DNA of 64,000 nt. It comes from an uncultured Muribaculaceae bacterium. GTDB taxonomy: Bacteria; Bacteroidota; Bacteroidia; Bacteroidales; Muribaculaceae. The notes beneath the pieces are model-generated. The model worked only from the letters and a program-made list of their open reading frames with translations. It had not been told where the DNA came from and made no database searches. This document shows positions 35,844-45,137 of this stretch, piece after piece (position 1 is the stretch's first letter; the number at the start of each line of letters is the position of its first letter). The translations under genes and the position numbers were made by a program. The DNA is taken from positions 62,001 through 126,000 of the forward strand of contig CAJURN010000005.1 of assembly GCA_910589055.1 (NCBI GenBank). The letters are read 5' to 3'.

Positions 35844-37247
35844 ATGACTTTTAACAAATCACTCATCCGCATGATGGCCGTGACAGCCATTCCCGCGGCA
35901 GCATTATGCTCCTGTTCCGACGACGAGCCTGCAAACGGAGGCGAAAATGCCGGAGTAACCAACGGTAAGTACGTTTTCGCAACACAGACCCAAGGCTCCA
36001 ACAGCACCGCAAACGTACTCGTGACAGGCGAATCCCTCGACAACGGAACCATCACCACCGTTGACAACGGTCTCACCAACGACGGCGCCACACAATGGGT
36101 ATTCTACAAAAACTTCCTCTATGCCCTCACCTACAACCAGGGCAATGCCGGAACAACCCGCAGCTACATTCTTGGAGAAGACGGCGAAATGAAAGCCCGC
36201 GACATTGAATACAACATCACACGCTTCTCTTCTTACGGAGCCTACGACAACGACATCATCACAATGTCGACAGGCGACGGCCCCGCTTCTCTCGCCGACA
36301 GCCATGGCTATCTCCCCAAAACTTTGCTTATCACCTATCTTGACGTAATCAACGAAACAACTCGCACCAACAATACTTCCACAGGCGAATACAGCATGGA
36401 AAACCTGCTCGGAAACGGTGAATACGTAACTCTCGCCGGTGCCGAACAATCAGGAAGCAAGCTCTATTGCGGCGCCATCCCCATGGGTCTGAGCCAGTAC
36501 GGTTCGGCCTACGAAAACGGCAAATGGATTCTTCCCGGAAATGAAGATCTCGTACATAAGGAATCAGGCGGTACAGGCGGCGGCTCCTACAAAGCCGGAG
36601 AACTCGCCGGAACACAGTACCCCAACGACTGCTGGGTGGCAGTGTACGCCAACGAGCAGATGACAAAACCCGCAATCGCCCACACCGACAAAATCAGCTC
36701 GCCCTGCGGACGCTTCCGCTCCCAGTACTACCAGACTGTATGGGCTGCTGAAAACGGCGACATCTATGTATTCTCATCCAGCTACGCCAAAACCCAGTCC
36801 GACGATCGTCAGAAGACAACTCTGCCCGCAGGTGTGTGCCGTATCCCGGCCGGAAGCACCGACTTCGACGACTACTACTGCAACATCGAAGCCCAGTCGA
36901 CCAACGGCAACCGTTCGTTCATGCGCTGCTGGCCTGCCGGTGGCAACCGCTTCCTCTTGATTATGTACGACGCATCATTCTCTGAAAAGGGCTTCGCGGC
37001 TACCGAACTTGCAATCTTCGACGCCGACACCAAGAAACTCACCTACGTTTCCAACCTCCCCGCCGGAGTTTCCTCCTTTGGCAAGACCGTCTACACCCAG
37101 AACGGCAAAGTCTACATCCCCGTTAATGTCGAGAATGAAGACCCCGCCATCTATGCTATCGACACAGCAACTGCCAAAGCTACTCGCGGCGTATCAATCG
37201 ACGCAATCGACATCAACGGATTCGGATACCTCACTCCCCAGAAATAA
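35844..37247 (+). CDS. xusB: DUF4374 surface lipoprotein, XusB-like siderophore binder
   Basis: 467 residues. Lipobox LCSC gives a lipidated Cys at residue 24, followed by an acidic stretch (SDDEPANGGENAG). The rest is repeated blades with FVFATQTQGSNSTANVLV-like strands, consistent with the beta-propeller of DUF4374 proteins. In B. thetaiotaomicron the equivalent XusB captures ferric enterobactin at the cell surface and passes it to the receptor. 27 bases separate it from the receptor gene and 6 from the PepSY gene, so the three are one operon. Confidence 0.83.
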   Translation: MTFNKSLIRMMAVTAIPAAALCSCSDDEPANGGENAGVTNGKYVFATQTQGSNSTANVLVTGESLDNGTITTVDNGLTNDGATQWVFYKNFLYALTYNQGNAGTTRSYILGEDGEMKARDIEYNITRFSSYGAYDNDIITMSTGDGPASLADSHGYLPKTLLITYLDVINETTRTNNTSTGEYSMENLLGNGEYVTLAGAEQSGSKLYCGAIPMGLSQYGSAYENGKWILPGNEDLVHKESGGTGGGSYKAGELAGTQYPNDCWVAVYANEQMTKPAIAHTDKISSPCGRFRSQYYQTVWAAENGDIYVFSSSYAKTQSDDRQKTTLPAGVCRIPAGSTDFDDYYCNIEAQSTNGNRSFMRCWPAGGNRFLLIMYDASFSEKGFAATELAIFDADTKKLTYVSNLPAGVSSFGKTVYTQNGKVYIPVNVENEDPAIYAIDTATAKATRGVSIDAIDINGFGYLTPQK

Positions 37248-37253
37248 TCCGTC

Positions 37254-38549
37254 ATGATGAAGTTTTTCCGTAAAATACATCTATGGCTTTCGGTGCCCTT
37301 CGGCATCATAGTCACCCTCATCTGTTTTTCCGGCTCAATGCTTATCTTTGAGCCGGAAATCACGCGTGCTGTAAAGAGCGACGTCTACTACGTTTCCGAA
37401 GTCAAGGAGCAGCCCCTGCCCATGGGGGAACTCATGGAAACAGTGAAGGCCACACTGCCCGACAGCGTGTCGATCAACGGCGTGACAGTTTTCGCCGACA
37501 GCGAACGCGCCTATCAGGTCAGCCTGTCCAAACCTCGCCGCGCCTCCCTGTTCATCGACCAATATTCAGGTGAAATCACCGGCCGCTACGAGCGTCTCGG
37601 CTTCTTCTCAACGATGTTCAAGTTGCACCGCTGGCTTCTTGACAGCGCCAATCCCCATGGCGATGGTATGAAAATCGGCAAGCTCCTTGTCGGCATATCC
37701 ACCATCGTGTTTGTAATCGCATTGATTACAGGCGTAATCATCTGGGTGCCCCGCGCACGCAAGAATTTCCGCCGCAACTTCACAATTTCGTTCAAGGACG
37801 GATGGAAAGGCTTTTGGAAAGGGCTTCATGTGGCAGGCGGCATGTATGCCTTGATTTTTGTACTTGCAATGGCTCTGACCGGTCTCACCTACTCTTTCGG
37901 CTGGTACCGCACGGCCTTCTATGCTGTGTGTGGTGTTGAACACACTCCGCGCAACTTCGGCCAAGCCGGGAATAAACAAGACAGGCAAAAAGGTCAAGAA
38001 GGCTATGAAGGCAAGAGAGGCAATGAAGAAGGCTACGAAGGCAAGAGAGACCACGAAGGCTACGAAGGCAAGAGAGGCCATGGAGAAGGCTTTGAAGGAA
38101 AGAGAGGCGAAAGAGGCGAAGGCGGTTTCCACCGTGGCGGTCGCGAAGGCGGTCGCGAAGGTCACCGTCGTTCCGAATTCGGACGCTGGCAGCAGGTATA
38201 TGACGAACTGAAGGCTCAGAATCCCGATGCTCCTCAAATTACCATCAGCTCTGAAAAAGCCACCGTTACACTCAGCAACCTCGGCAACGGACGTGCTTCC
38301 GACAGCTACGAATTCAACCGTCGTTCAGGCGAGATTACCCCTGCCAAAATGTATTCCGAAAGCAACGGTGCCGACAAGCTCCGCGGATGGATTTATGCAA
38401 TCCACACCGGCAGTCTCGGCGGTATCATCACCCGCATCCTGTGGTTGCTCGGTGCATTGCTCGGTGCCACTCTACCTCTCACCGGCTATTACATTTGGAT
38501 TCGTCATCTTATCAAGAAAAAGCATCCCGACCACAAGCACCATTCATAA
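37254..38549 (+). CDS. xusC: PepSY-domain inner membrane protein, XusC-like, with repeat insertion
   Basis: 431 residues. Four hydrophobic segments (about 10-30, 140-165, 195-222 and 385-410) and PepSY-type regions (SINGVTVFADSERAYQVSLSKPRRASLFIDQYSGEITGRYERLGFF). His residues in FKLHRWLLD and GLHVAGGMYAL fit the family's proposed ferric-siderophore reduction at the inner membrane. Between the third and fourth membrane segments lies a low-complexity insert (about residues 240-304) of GYEGKRG-type repeats ending in a Gly/His/Arg-rich stretch. ATG at 37257 is an equally possible start. Confidence 0.82.
   Translation: MMKFFRKIHLWLSVPFGIIVTLICFSGSMLIFEPEITRAVKSDVYYVSEVKEQPLPMGELMETVKATLPDSVSINGVTVFADSERAYQVSLSKPRRASLFIDQYSGEITGRYERLGFFSTMFKLHRWLLDSANPHGDGMKIGKLLVGISTIVFVIALITGVIIWVPRARKNFRRNFTISFKDGWKGFWKGLHVAGGMYALIFVLAMALTGLTYSFGWYRTAFYAVCGVEHTPRNFGQAGNKQDRQKGQEGYEGKRGNEEGYEGKRDHEGYEGKRGHGEGFEGKRGERGEGGFHRGGREGGREGHRRSEFGRWQQVYDELKAQNPDAPQITISSEKATVTLSNLGNGRASDSYEFNRRSGEITPAKMYSESNGADKLRGWIYAIHTGSLGGIITRILWLLGALLGATLPLTGYYIWIRHLIKKKHPDHKHHS
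38001..38120 (+). repeat. In-frame tandem repeats inside the xusC-like gene
   Basis: Four imperfect units of 27-33 bases (38001-38030, 38031-38057, 38058-38087, 38088-38120), each coding for G-Y/F-EGKR followed by a charged spacer. The base pattern gaaggcaagagaggc resembles the aaaggcaa runs in intergenic DNA near 7655-7685. Confidence 0.8.
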
Positions 38550-38568
38550 TCTTTTCATTCATATACAC

Positions 38569-38607
38569 AAACGGCACACAGGCGATTAACTTGTGTGCCG
38601 TTTTTTT
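38569..38607. terminator. Bidirectional terminator after the xus-like operon
   Basis: ACGGCACACA (38571-38580) pairs with TGTGTGCCGT (38592-38601), followed by a T-run; serves also the convergent MFS gene. Confidence 0.88.
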
Positions 38608-38613
38608 AGCCGA

Positions 38614-39984
38614 TCAGGAATTGCCGCGGCGGACGCCTGAGGCTCGGCTCAGGCTGAACAGGCCGGCTGTCAGGGCAAAGGCTATGGCAACGTAAAGACA
38701 CACGTGCACCGACACAAGAGTCGTGGCCGTGAGCGCGAACACGAGTGTAACGAAAGTTGCACCCATCGTCTGCCCCACGAGTCTTGCCGTGCTCTGCATG
38801 CCTCCGGCGCCACCGGTGCGTTCAATCGGGGTTGCCAGCACCATCACGATATTATTGGGCGTCTGGAACATTCCGAATCCTATACCGCACACAGCCATGC
38901 GCCATGCTATGTTCCACTCGGAAATACCCTCCGGAGCTATCAGCAGAAGCACAACACCCACGGCGTACACGCCCATACCGCAGGCCGCGGTTATGCCCGC
39001 GTTGTGTTTCTCGACAAAGCGCGCGGCCAAAGGCGAGATAATCATTGTTGCAAGCGGCCACGGGGTCATCAGCAAGCCTGTTGTTATTTCCGAAAACCCA
39101 TAGCTTCCGAGAAAGAGGAATGGCAGCGAAATCATTGCCATATTCTGAGCTATGAACGAGCACACAGATGTGTAGATACTGAGCGAATAGAGCCGTATCT
39201 TGAATAAATCGACCGGCAACATGGGCCATTCCCGGCCGAACTGACGACGCACGTAGAACACTCCCAGCACAAGCGCTGTGACAAGAAGCACTACCGACAG
39301 CGTCGTATCACCCTTGCGCGAGAAACTTCCAACGGCATAGAACAGAAGTCCGAACACCACTACATTCTCTATCCCGCTTACCCAGTCGAAACTGCGTCGG
39401 GTATCACGCGGCGGATTCTGCGGCAAAAGACGCTTTCCGAGTATGAAAGCCAAAATTCCGAAAGGAACGTTGATAAGGAACAGCCAATGCCACGAGGCTA
39501 CCGAAAGAATAGCTCCGGCAATCGTAGGCCCGGCGGCTGTTGCTATGGAAATCACCATGGCATTGAGAGCTAACCCGCGACCAAGCACCTTGCGTGGATA
39601 GATAAGACGCGTCAGGGCTATATTGACACCCATCACGCACGCCGCTCCCACGCCCTGCAAGGCGCGTGAGGCCACAATCATGGCGAAAGAACCGCTTGCC
39701 GCACACAGTGCCGAGGCTATTGTAAAAATAGTAACGCCGGTGAGGAAACAGCGGCGATAGCTGAAAAGGTCGCCCGCCGACGACACAGGCATCAGCAGCA
39801 TCGTAATCACAAGCTGATAGATGGTGACAACCCATACCGACGCTGAATCCGATACGCCGAATTTCGAGGCCATGACCGGGAGAGCCACATTCACGACCGT
39901 CACATCAAGCACCGTCATCACAAGCGTGATGAGTATTGCCGTGACAGCCACATAATTTCTAATGGAAAACTTTATATCGTCCAT
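38614..39984 (-). CDS. DHA2-type MFS drug transporter
   Basis: 456 residues with about 13-14 hydrophobic segments. The N-terminus TVLDVTVVNVALPVMASKF carries the DHA2 motif C-like start LDxTVVNVALP. GVGAACVMGVNIALTRLIYPRKVLGRGLALNAMVISIATAAGPTIAGAI matches motif C of antiporters. Likely exports small toxic compounds by proton exchange. It is the last of five minus-strand genes but a strong hairpin precedes it. Its 21-nt sequence just before the ATG is identical to that before ung. Confidence 0.87.
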   Translation of the reverse strand: MDDIKFSIRNYVAVTAILITLVMTVLDVTVVNVALPVMASKFGVSDSASVWVVTIYQLVITMLLMPVSSAGDLFSYRRCFLTGVTIFTIASALCAASGSFAMIVASRALQGVGAACVMGVNIALTRLIYPRKVLGRGLALNAMVISIATAAGPTIAGAILSVASWHWLFLINVPFGILAFILGKRLLPQNPPRDTRRSFDWVSGIENVVVFGLLFYAVGSFSRKGDTTLSVVLLVTALVLGVFYVRRQFGREWPMLPVDLFKIRLYSLSIYTSVCSFIAQNMAMISLPFLFLGSYGFSEITTGLLMTPWPLATMIISPLAARFVEKHNAGITAACGMGVYAVGVVLLLIAPEGISEWNIAWRMAVCGIGFGMFQTPNNIVMVLATPIERTGGAGGMQSTARLVGQTMGATFVTLVFALTATTLVSVHVCLYVAIAFALTAGLFSLSRASGVRRGNS

Positions 39985-40005
39985 TAAGTAGGATGTATTA
40001 ATTAG
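39985..40005 (-). promoter_or_regulatory. 21-nt leader segment shared with ung
   Basis: On the minus strand CTAATTAATACATCCTACTT plus one A ends directly at the ATG. The same 21 bases, except for gene orientation, lie at 56034-56054 before the ung start. No pairing partner for it is found upstream of this gene. Confidence 0.6.
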
Positions 40006-40023
40006 ATGTGATGAATTTTAAAC

Positions 40024-40063
40024 GGCACAGGCCCCGGGGAGCGATACTTCCCGAGGCCCTGCC
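40024..40063 (-). terminator. Hairpin after the esterase gene
   Basis: A GC-rich stem (GGCAGGGCCTCGGG with CCCGGGGCCTGTGCC on the minus strand, two small bulges) followed by GTTTAAAATT. It probably ends or weakens transcription into the MFS gene. Confidence 0.6.
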
Positions 40064-40079
40064 TATTGTATTTCACGCG

Positions 40080-41105
40080 TCAGCGGCTCTGCTTGAAAAG
40101 CCAGTCGCGGACGGCAGTAATCTTGTAGGCGTAGTCGAAGGAATACATGTGCTCGCTGCCCTTTCCGTCTTCGGGAAGCACTGTTCCCGGTTCGAACTGG
40201 AAGAGGTTGACCGGCGCGCCCTTTTCGAGCATCGTCGCGGCAAGTTCGCTCTGACGGCTCTCGGGAAGTTTTGCGCTCCATGAAGCGAAAGTGTACTGCA
40301 CGCCATCCTCGCGGCAGGCATCCTCGAGAGGCTGGATTTCGGCATAAGCCTTGCCCTTGTCGCCAGCGATGAAGTAGACAAACTTATGTTTGGCGAGTTC
40401 GGTGAACGTTGCCGTGTCCCAATGGCAATCGACAAAGATTGATGCCGCGAACACGTCGGGATAAGCTACATTATAATACATCGAAATCATGCCGCCCATC
40501 GACTGTCCGGTGGTGTATAGACGGGATGTGTCAACCTTGTTACTGGCGGTCACGTCATTAAGAAGACGTATGACAACATCCACTTCATCGGTGTGCTCAT
40601 AAGCATCGTTGACTGCCACGCCCGAGAACTGCGGCACAAGCACATAGCATGGATGCTCTGCTTGCCACTGCTCGGTGGCCCATACGAGACCGCCGTAGCC
40701 CTGGGTAAGAGGTGTGGTGTAATCGGAACCGGGTGTGCTGGCATCGGCTATGAAAAGTACAAGAGGATAAGTCTTGGACGCATCGGCATCCTTGGGGCTG
40801 AAAAGATTGTACTTCATTGTGATTCCGGTTTCGGAATCCTTGTATTCCAGCTGCTTGAACTCAGGAACGAGTTCCTTAATCATTGTCTGGAGAGTGGCAT
40901 CGCCGGATTTGTCGATTGCCGGGCCTCCGCCGGGACGTCCAAGCTGAGGGCCGCCGGGATTGCCGCGGCGGGGCTGTTCGGTTTCGGTAGCGGTGTCGTC
41001 TGTTTTCTTGTCGGAAGCTGCTGAGCCGCACGACGAGAAAAGCGGCAATATTCCGGCCACGGCAACCGCAGCCAGCACATTGATTCGGATATCAGTCATT
41101 TTCAT
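40080..41105 (-). CDS. Secreted alpha/beta-hydrolase lipoprotein (esterase/PHB-depolymerase-like)
   Basis: 341 residues. Lipobox LFSSC (Cys 26), a Gly/Pro/Arg-rich linker (PRRGNPGGPQLGRPGGG), then an alpha/beta hydrolase domain: KTYPLVLFIADAST and the nucleophile elbow TTGQSMGGM with Ser 202. A candidate acid is Asp in FVDCHWD; the catalytic His near the C-terminus may be in SEHMYSFDYAY. Substrate unknown; a role in detoxifying or releasing a compound handled by the neighbouring pumps is only a suggestion. Located between two hairpins, downstream of the exporter operon. Confidence 0.8.
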   Translation of the reverse strand: MKMTDIRINVLAAVAVAGILPLFSSCGSAASDKKTDDTATETEQPRRGNPGGPQLGRPGGGPAIDKSGDATLQTMIKELVPEFKQLEYKDSETGITMKYNLFSPKDADASKTYPLVLFIADASTPGSDYTTPLTQGYGGLVWATEQWQAEHPCYVLVPQFSGVAVNDAYEHTDEVDVVIRLLNDVTASNKVDTSRLYTTGQSMGGMISMYYNVAYPDVFAASIFVDCHWDTATFTELAKHKFVYFIAGDKGKAYAEIQPLEDACREDGVQYTFASWSAKLPESRQSELAATMLEKGAPVNLFQFEPGTVLPEDGKGSEHMYSFDYAYKITAVRDWLFKQSR

Positions 41106-41135
41106 ATTCAGAAAGTTTTAGTTATTCATTTATAA

Positions 41136-41171
41136 GACCCGCGGGAGCAAAAAAGTTTGCTCCCGCGGGTC
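41136..41171. terminator. Perfect 16-bp hairpin between exporter operon and esterase
   Basis: 41136-41151 pairs with 41156-41171 (GACCCGCGGG core) around an AAAG loop. Six T residues lie in the minus-strand loop and inner stem rather than after it, so it may also be an mRNA-stability or attenuation hairpin. Confidence 0.7.
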
Positions 41172-41183
41172 AAATACACTGAA

Positions 41184-42785
41184 TTACTGGCGAACGGCCT
41201 CACTCCGCACAAGCCGCCGGAGTTGTCGCCGTATCGTCTTCCATTTGGGGAAGAACGCACTCGGGCGCATCGGGCCGTAGCTCACAAGCAGCACAAGCAC
41301 CGACATAAGGCACACGATGAGCAACCAGCCGTAAATCTCCTTCATCGACACAATGATAGCCTGCACCTGCACCGTGCCGTAAAGCTGACCGAGAGGAATG
41401 TGCACAGCAAGAGGATTCACATCGGTCATGGCCGCACCTAAAAGCGACGCATTGCGTGCGAGAGTGTGACGCAACAGTTCGCCAATGACAGCCGGGCCGA
41501 GAGTCGCACCCATCACCGCACCGGTAAATCCATTGATCGTAAGAGCCTGCGGAAACACAAAGAAGTGCATGCCGCCCTGAAGAATCGACGTAAGATAAAC
41601 GATGGAGATAATCACCGAAGCCGCTCCACGGCAGAACAAGGGCACAAACAGCGCCTCCTTCTCCACCCCGTAATCTATCATGAAATAGAAATAGGCAAGA
41701 TAGAAGGCCGCGAGCACAAAACCGATGGTTGTCATGGTCTTGTAGCGCCAGCGTCGCAAAGCGAATGTGTAGTAGGTAAACGCGCATCCTACAAGAATAC
41801 CCGCCAGCACATACAGATTGAGGTCAATCATGTTGGTTTCGTCAAAGCCGAGCACTGCCTCGGCATAACTGTGCTCGAACACATGCTCGGTGGCGAGCAA
41901 GGTAAAGAACACAAGATATATGGCCGTGGCGCGACGCACATTGCGGTTTGTAAGCGCGGTAAAGGATATGTAGGGATGGTGCAGGAATGTTGCCCGCCAC
42001 AGATTAAGGGCAAGACAGAGCAGCCCAAGCACAGTGGCGCCCGTGATTTCCGGCGCATCCCACCAGTCGTAGAAGTTGCCGTAGACACAGATAAACGTGA
42101 AACAAAGCATGAACACGCTCCAAAGCCCGGCGCCGATCCAGTCGATTCCAAGCAGAGGAATCTGCATGGGGCCTTTGACCGGTTTCACGAGCACGAGCAC
42201 CATAAGCATCATGAGTGCAAGCAAGCCTGTCATTGTCCAATGCATGTACTCCCATTGCGAGAAGAAAGCCGTGTACACGGTAAATACCCCGCTGAGCTGA
42301 ATCACACCGTCCACCACAAGATAGACGTAGCAGAAGAATATCGCCATGTCGCGCACCGGCGTGAGCCAGAGCTGGATTGTGGAGTTGCACACGAAGGTGG
42401 CCCACATGCGGAACCATCCTGCAAGGAAACAGGTGACAACCAGCACCGGCACGGAATCAGTGTTGGCACACACGATATTGGCCGCGATAAGTGCCGCGCC
42501 GCATATCAGAAGCCCCACGCGGTTGGAGAAGCGGAACTTCAGGCGGAACATCACCGCGAAATTAATCGACATTCCCACCAATGCGGCGTATCCCGCCATC
42601 AGAATATCCTCCTGCATCAATCCCGTAGTGCCTACCATGTCGGAGGCGGCGGCAAGATAGACACCGCCCGAAAACTGCACTATGAGCACGAAAAATATAA
42701 ACAGCCAGGGCTTGAGACGGCGCGGGATGTAATTGGGAACGTCGGGAATATCAAAAGGTCCTTGCGGACCATGCCATTCTCCCAT
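41184..42785 (-). CDS. EmrB-like DHA2 MFS transporter
   Basis: 533 residues with about 14 hydrophobic segments. A Pro-rich N-terminus (GPQGPFDIPDVPNYIPRR) precedes the first helix. Starts 1 base after the end of the HlyD-like gene, so it completes a TolC-HlyD-MFS tripartite exporter in which it is the inner membrane pump. It lacks a clear motif A and is divergent from standard EmrB, in line with the Bacteroidetes variant of these pumps. Substrate unknown. Confidence 0.85.
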   Translation of the reverse strand: MGEWHGPQGPFDIPDVPNYIPRRLKPWLFIFFVLIVQFSGGVYLAAASDMVGTTGLMQEDILMAGYAALVGMSINFAVMFRLKFRFSNRVGLLICGAALIAANIVCANTDSVPVLVVTCFLAGWFRMWATFVCNSTIQLWLTPVRDMAIFFCYVYLVVDGVIQLSGVFTVYTAFFSQWEYMHWTMTGLLALMMLMVLVLVKPVKGPMQIPLLGIDWIGAGLWSVFMLCFTFICVYGNFYDWWDAPEITGATVLGLLCLALNLWRATFLHHPYISFTALTNRNVRRATAIYLVFFTLLATEHVFEHSYAEAVLGFDETNMIDLNLYVLAGILVGCAFTYYTFALRRWRYKTMTTIGFVLAAFYLAYFYFMIDYGVEKEALFVPLFCRGAASVIISIVYLTSILQGGMHFFVFPQALTINGFTGAVMGATLGPAVIGELLRHTLARNASLLGAAMTDVNPLAVHIPLGQLYGTVQVQAIIVSMKEIYGWLLIVCLMSVLVLLVSYGPMRPSAFFPKWKTIRRQLRRLVRSEAVRQ

Positions 42786-42786
42786 A

Positions 42787-43821
42787 TCAGTACTTCACCT
42801 CACATTCAACATTCATTCCGGCGCGGAGAAGCTGCATGTCCTCGGGGCGGTTGTCGGAAGTGAACTCGATTCTAACCGGCACACGCTGACGCACCTTCAC
42901 GAAGTTTCCTGCGGAATTATCCTGGGGCAGAAGCGACATCTTTGCGCCGGTTGCCTTCGAGAGCGACTGTACTTTTCCTGTGAAAACCACATCGGGGATA
43001 GCATCCACACGGATTTCCACTTCCGAGCCCTCATGTATGTGGCGGAGCTGAGTCTCCTTGTAATTGGCTGTCACCCAAACATCCGACGCCTCCACGATGT
43101 CGAGCAGAGTCTGGCCGGGTTGCACGAGCTGCCCTTCCTGAATGACCTTACGGCCTGTGTAGCCGTCGCAGGGAGCGGTGATAACTGTATACGACAGGTT
43201 AAGTTCCGCAGTCTCCACAAGAGCCTTGGCGAGTTCAATTCCGGCCTCATTCTGGGCGATGCGCTCGCGAGTCTCGGCGGCCACAGACGTAGTTGTGGAG
43301 CGCTGACGCTGAAGCATCTCGTAGCGGGCCTTCTTGGCCTCGTAGTCGGTCTTTGCGGCATCATATTGCTGACGCGTCACGGCTTCCTTTGCCAGCAGTT
43401 TCTCGTAGCGGGCAAGGTCGGTTGCTGCATGTTCCATCAGCACCTTGGCCTCGGTGATGGAAGCCTCGCTCACAGCCACATTGGCAGCGGCCACACCGAC
43501 ACTGCGGTCGGTCACACCGCGGCTTGCAACCGCGTTCTGATAGTCGGCACGAGCCTGGGCAAGACGAAGACGCATGTCGGCATCGTCGATAATCACAAGA
43601 GTGTCGCCTTTGCGCACGTTCTGAAATTCCTTGAACCGGATTTCGCGGATATATCCCTGCACGCGGGTGTTGACAGGTACAATCTGCTGATTCACCTGCG
43701 CATTGTCGGTGAACTCGACATTTCCAAGATGGATGAATTTGCCGCCGATCCACACAGCCGCACCGGCCACGACTGCAAGCGAAAGAATGTATGATATTAT
43801 TTTTTTAGTCTTGTGGTTCAT
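42787..43821 (-). CDS. HlyD/EmrA-family periplasmic adaptor
   Basis: 344 residues. One N-terminal membrane segment (IISYILSLAVVAGAAVWIG, about 8-26), then biotinyl-lipoyl half (FTDNAQVNQQIVPVNTRVQGYIREIRFKEFQNVRKGDTLVIID), a long alpha-helical hairpin (about 85-205), second lipoyl half (ITAPCDGYTGRKVIQEGQLVQPGQTLLDI) and a beta-barrel. Links the MFS pump to TolC. Overlaps the TolC gene by 4 bases. Confidence 0.92.
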   Translation of the reverse strand: MNHKTKKIISYILSLAVVAGAAVWIGGKFIHLGNVEFTDNAQVNQQIVPVNTRVQGYIREIRFKEFQNVRKGDTLVIIDDADMRLRLAQARADYQNAVASRGVTDRSVGVAAANVAVSEASITEAKVLMEHAATDLARYEKLLAKEAVTRQQYDAAKTDYEAKKARYEMLQRQRSTTTSVAAETRERIAQNEAGIELAKALVETAELNLSYTVITAPCDGYTGRKVIQEGQLVQPGQTLLDIVEASDVWVTANYKETQLRHIHEGSEVEIRVDAIPDVVFTGKVQSLSKATGAKMSLLPQDNSAGNFVKVRQRVPVRIEFTSDNRPEDMQLLRAGMNVECEVKY

Positions 43822-45137
43822 ATTGTTCCGGAAGTAAAGAGAAGTTTGTAGTAATAATAGATGATATTGATACGTGCGTTGACGAGCTGTTGGTCGGCAT
43901 CGAGTTTTGAGTTTGCGGCATCAAGCATGTCGGTAATCAGCGCCATGTCGGCCGAATAGCGGGTGAAAGTCGTGTTGTAATTGCGTTCGGCAAGTTCCAC
44001 GCTTTTGTTCCGCGTGTTAAGTTCCTCGTATGCCTCGAGGTAGCGGATATAGTCGCTGCGTACTGCTGTTGCTACGTTCTCGGCCGTTGCGTCGTACTGC
44101 TCCAAGGAGTGCCGGGTGGCGGCTCGGCTCTTGGCAAGCGACTTGTTCGATTTATACAGCGACGAAAGATTGTAGCTTATGTTCAGCCCCACGTACCAAT
44201 AGCTGAGGTTGCGGTCGATTGGCGGAACCTCGACAAGGATAGGGCCGTCAAGAGTCCATCCGGCCTGTATGCCGATTTTGGGCAGACGTTCCGAGCGCAC
44301 AAGCGATTCGGCCTTGCGGCTGATATCCACTGCCGAACGGGCGAGCTTAAGCGACGGAGCATTATCAGCGGCCTGCTCCTGCCACAGGCCTTCGCCGCCA
44401 CGGGAGAGCGAACGCGCCAGAATGGTGGAGTCGGGACGCACAACGGTGCCCTGCGGCAGTCCGGCGGTAACGACAAGATTGTTGTTGAGAATATCGAGCA
44501 TGTTGTCAATCTTGATAAGCTGGAGCTTCAGATTCTCGACAAGCAGCTCATAGCGCGTGATGTCGTTGCGCAGCGCCGTACCCTGCTCGAAGCGTGCATG
44601 CATGTCGTCGAGCACCTTGCGGGCGAGTTCGAGATTCTGCTCCACCACCGTGCGCAGATTTGAATATTTGTAAATGTCAAGATAATATCCCGTGAGTTGG
44701 AAGCGGATATTATCGCGTTGGAAATCGGTGGCGTAGCGTGCTGCCGTCGATTTCAGCTCGGCAAGGTCGATGGCGTTGCTGATGGCGCCGCCGGTATATA
44801 CGGGCTGAGTCACAGTGACACCCATTCCTGTTCCCAAATGAGGGATAGGCGCAAGCTGATAGTCGGAAAAATTACGTTTTGTAGTAAATCCGTCGCCGAT
44901 GTAGCTGACGGAAACAGAAGCATTGATGTCGGGCAGGCGCTGACTGCGGGCCACGCTGATTTCTCGCCGTGCCTCTTCCTCGGCGGAAAATGAAGGGCGC
45001 AACTGGGCACTGTTCGCCTCGGCACTTTCAAAGATCTCTTCAAGAGTAAGCACCGTGGGTGTCTCGCCGACAGCACGCGCCCCACCGCTCAGCAAAGCCG
45101 CGAAAAGCAGCCCCGCGAGCAATCGGGGATTGTTCAT
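43818..45137 (-). CDS. TolC-family outer membrane efflux protein
   Basis: 439 residues. Signal peptide (about 1-22), then two OEP repeats rich in long helices (TLEEIFESAEANSAQLRPSFSAEEEARREISVARSQRLPDI and the matching second half beginning APSLKLARSAVDISRKAESLVRSERLPKIGIQAGW). First gene of the tripartite exporter operon; -7 box at 45335-45342. Confidence 0.92.
   Translation of the reverse strand: MNNPRLLAGLLFAALLSGGARAVGETPTVLTLEEIFESAEANSAQLRPSFSAEEEARREISVARSQRLPDINASVSVSYIGDGFTTKRNFSDYQLAPIPHLGTGMGVTVTQPVYTGGAISNAIDLAELKSTAARYATDFQRDNIRFQLTGYYLDIYKYSNLRTVVEQNLELARKVLDDMHARFEQGTALRNDITRYELLVENLKLQLIKIDNMLDILNNNLVVTAGLPQGTVVRPDSTILARSLSRGGEGLWQEQAADNAPSLKLARSAVDISRKAESLVRSERLPKIGIQAGWTLDGPILVEVPPIDRNLSYWYVGLNISYNLSSLYKSNKSLAKSRAATRHSLEQYDATAENVATAVRSDYIRYLEAYEELNTRNKSVELAERNYNTTFTRYSADMALITDMLDAANSKLDADQQLVNARINIIYYYYKLLFTSGTI

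Noticed and set aside
38001..38120. Repeats that look like a short CRISPR or minisatellite array
   Set aside because: Units are imperfect, contiguous, in frame and code for a regular protein repeat; no unique spacers or cas genes.
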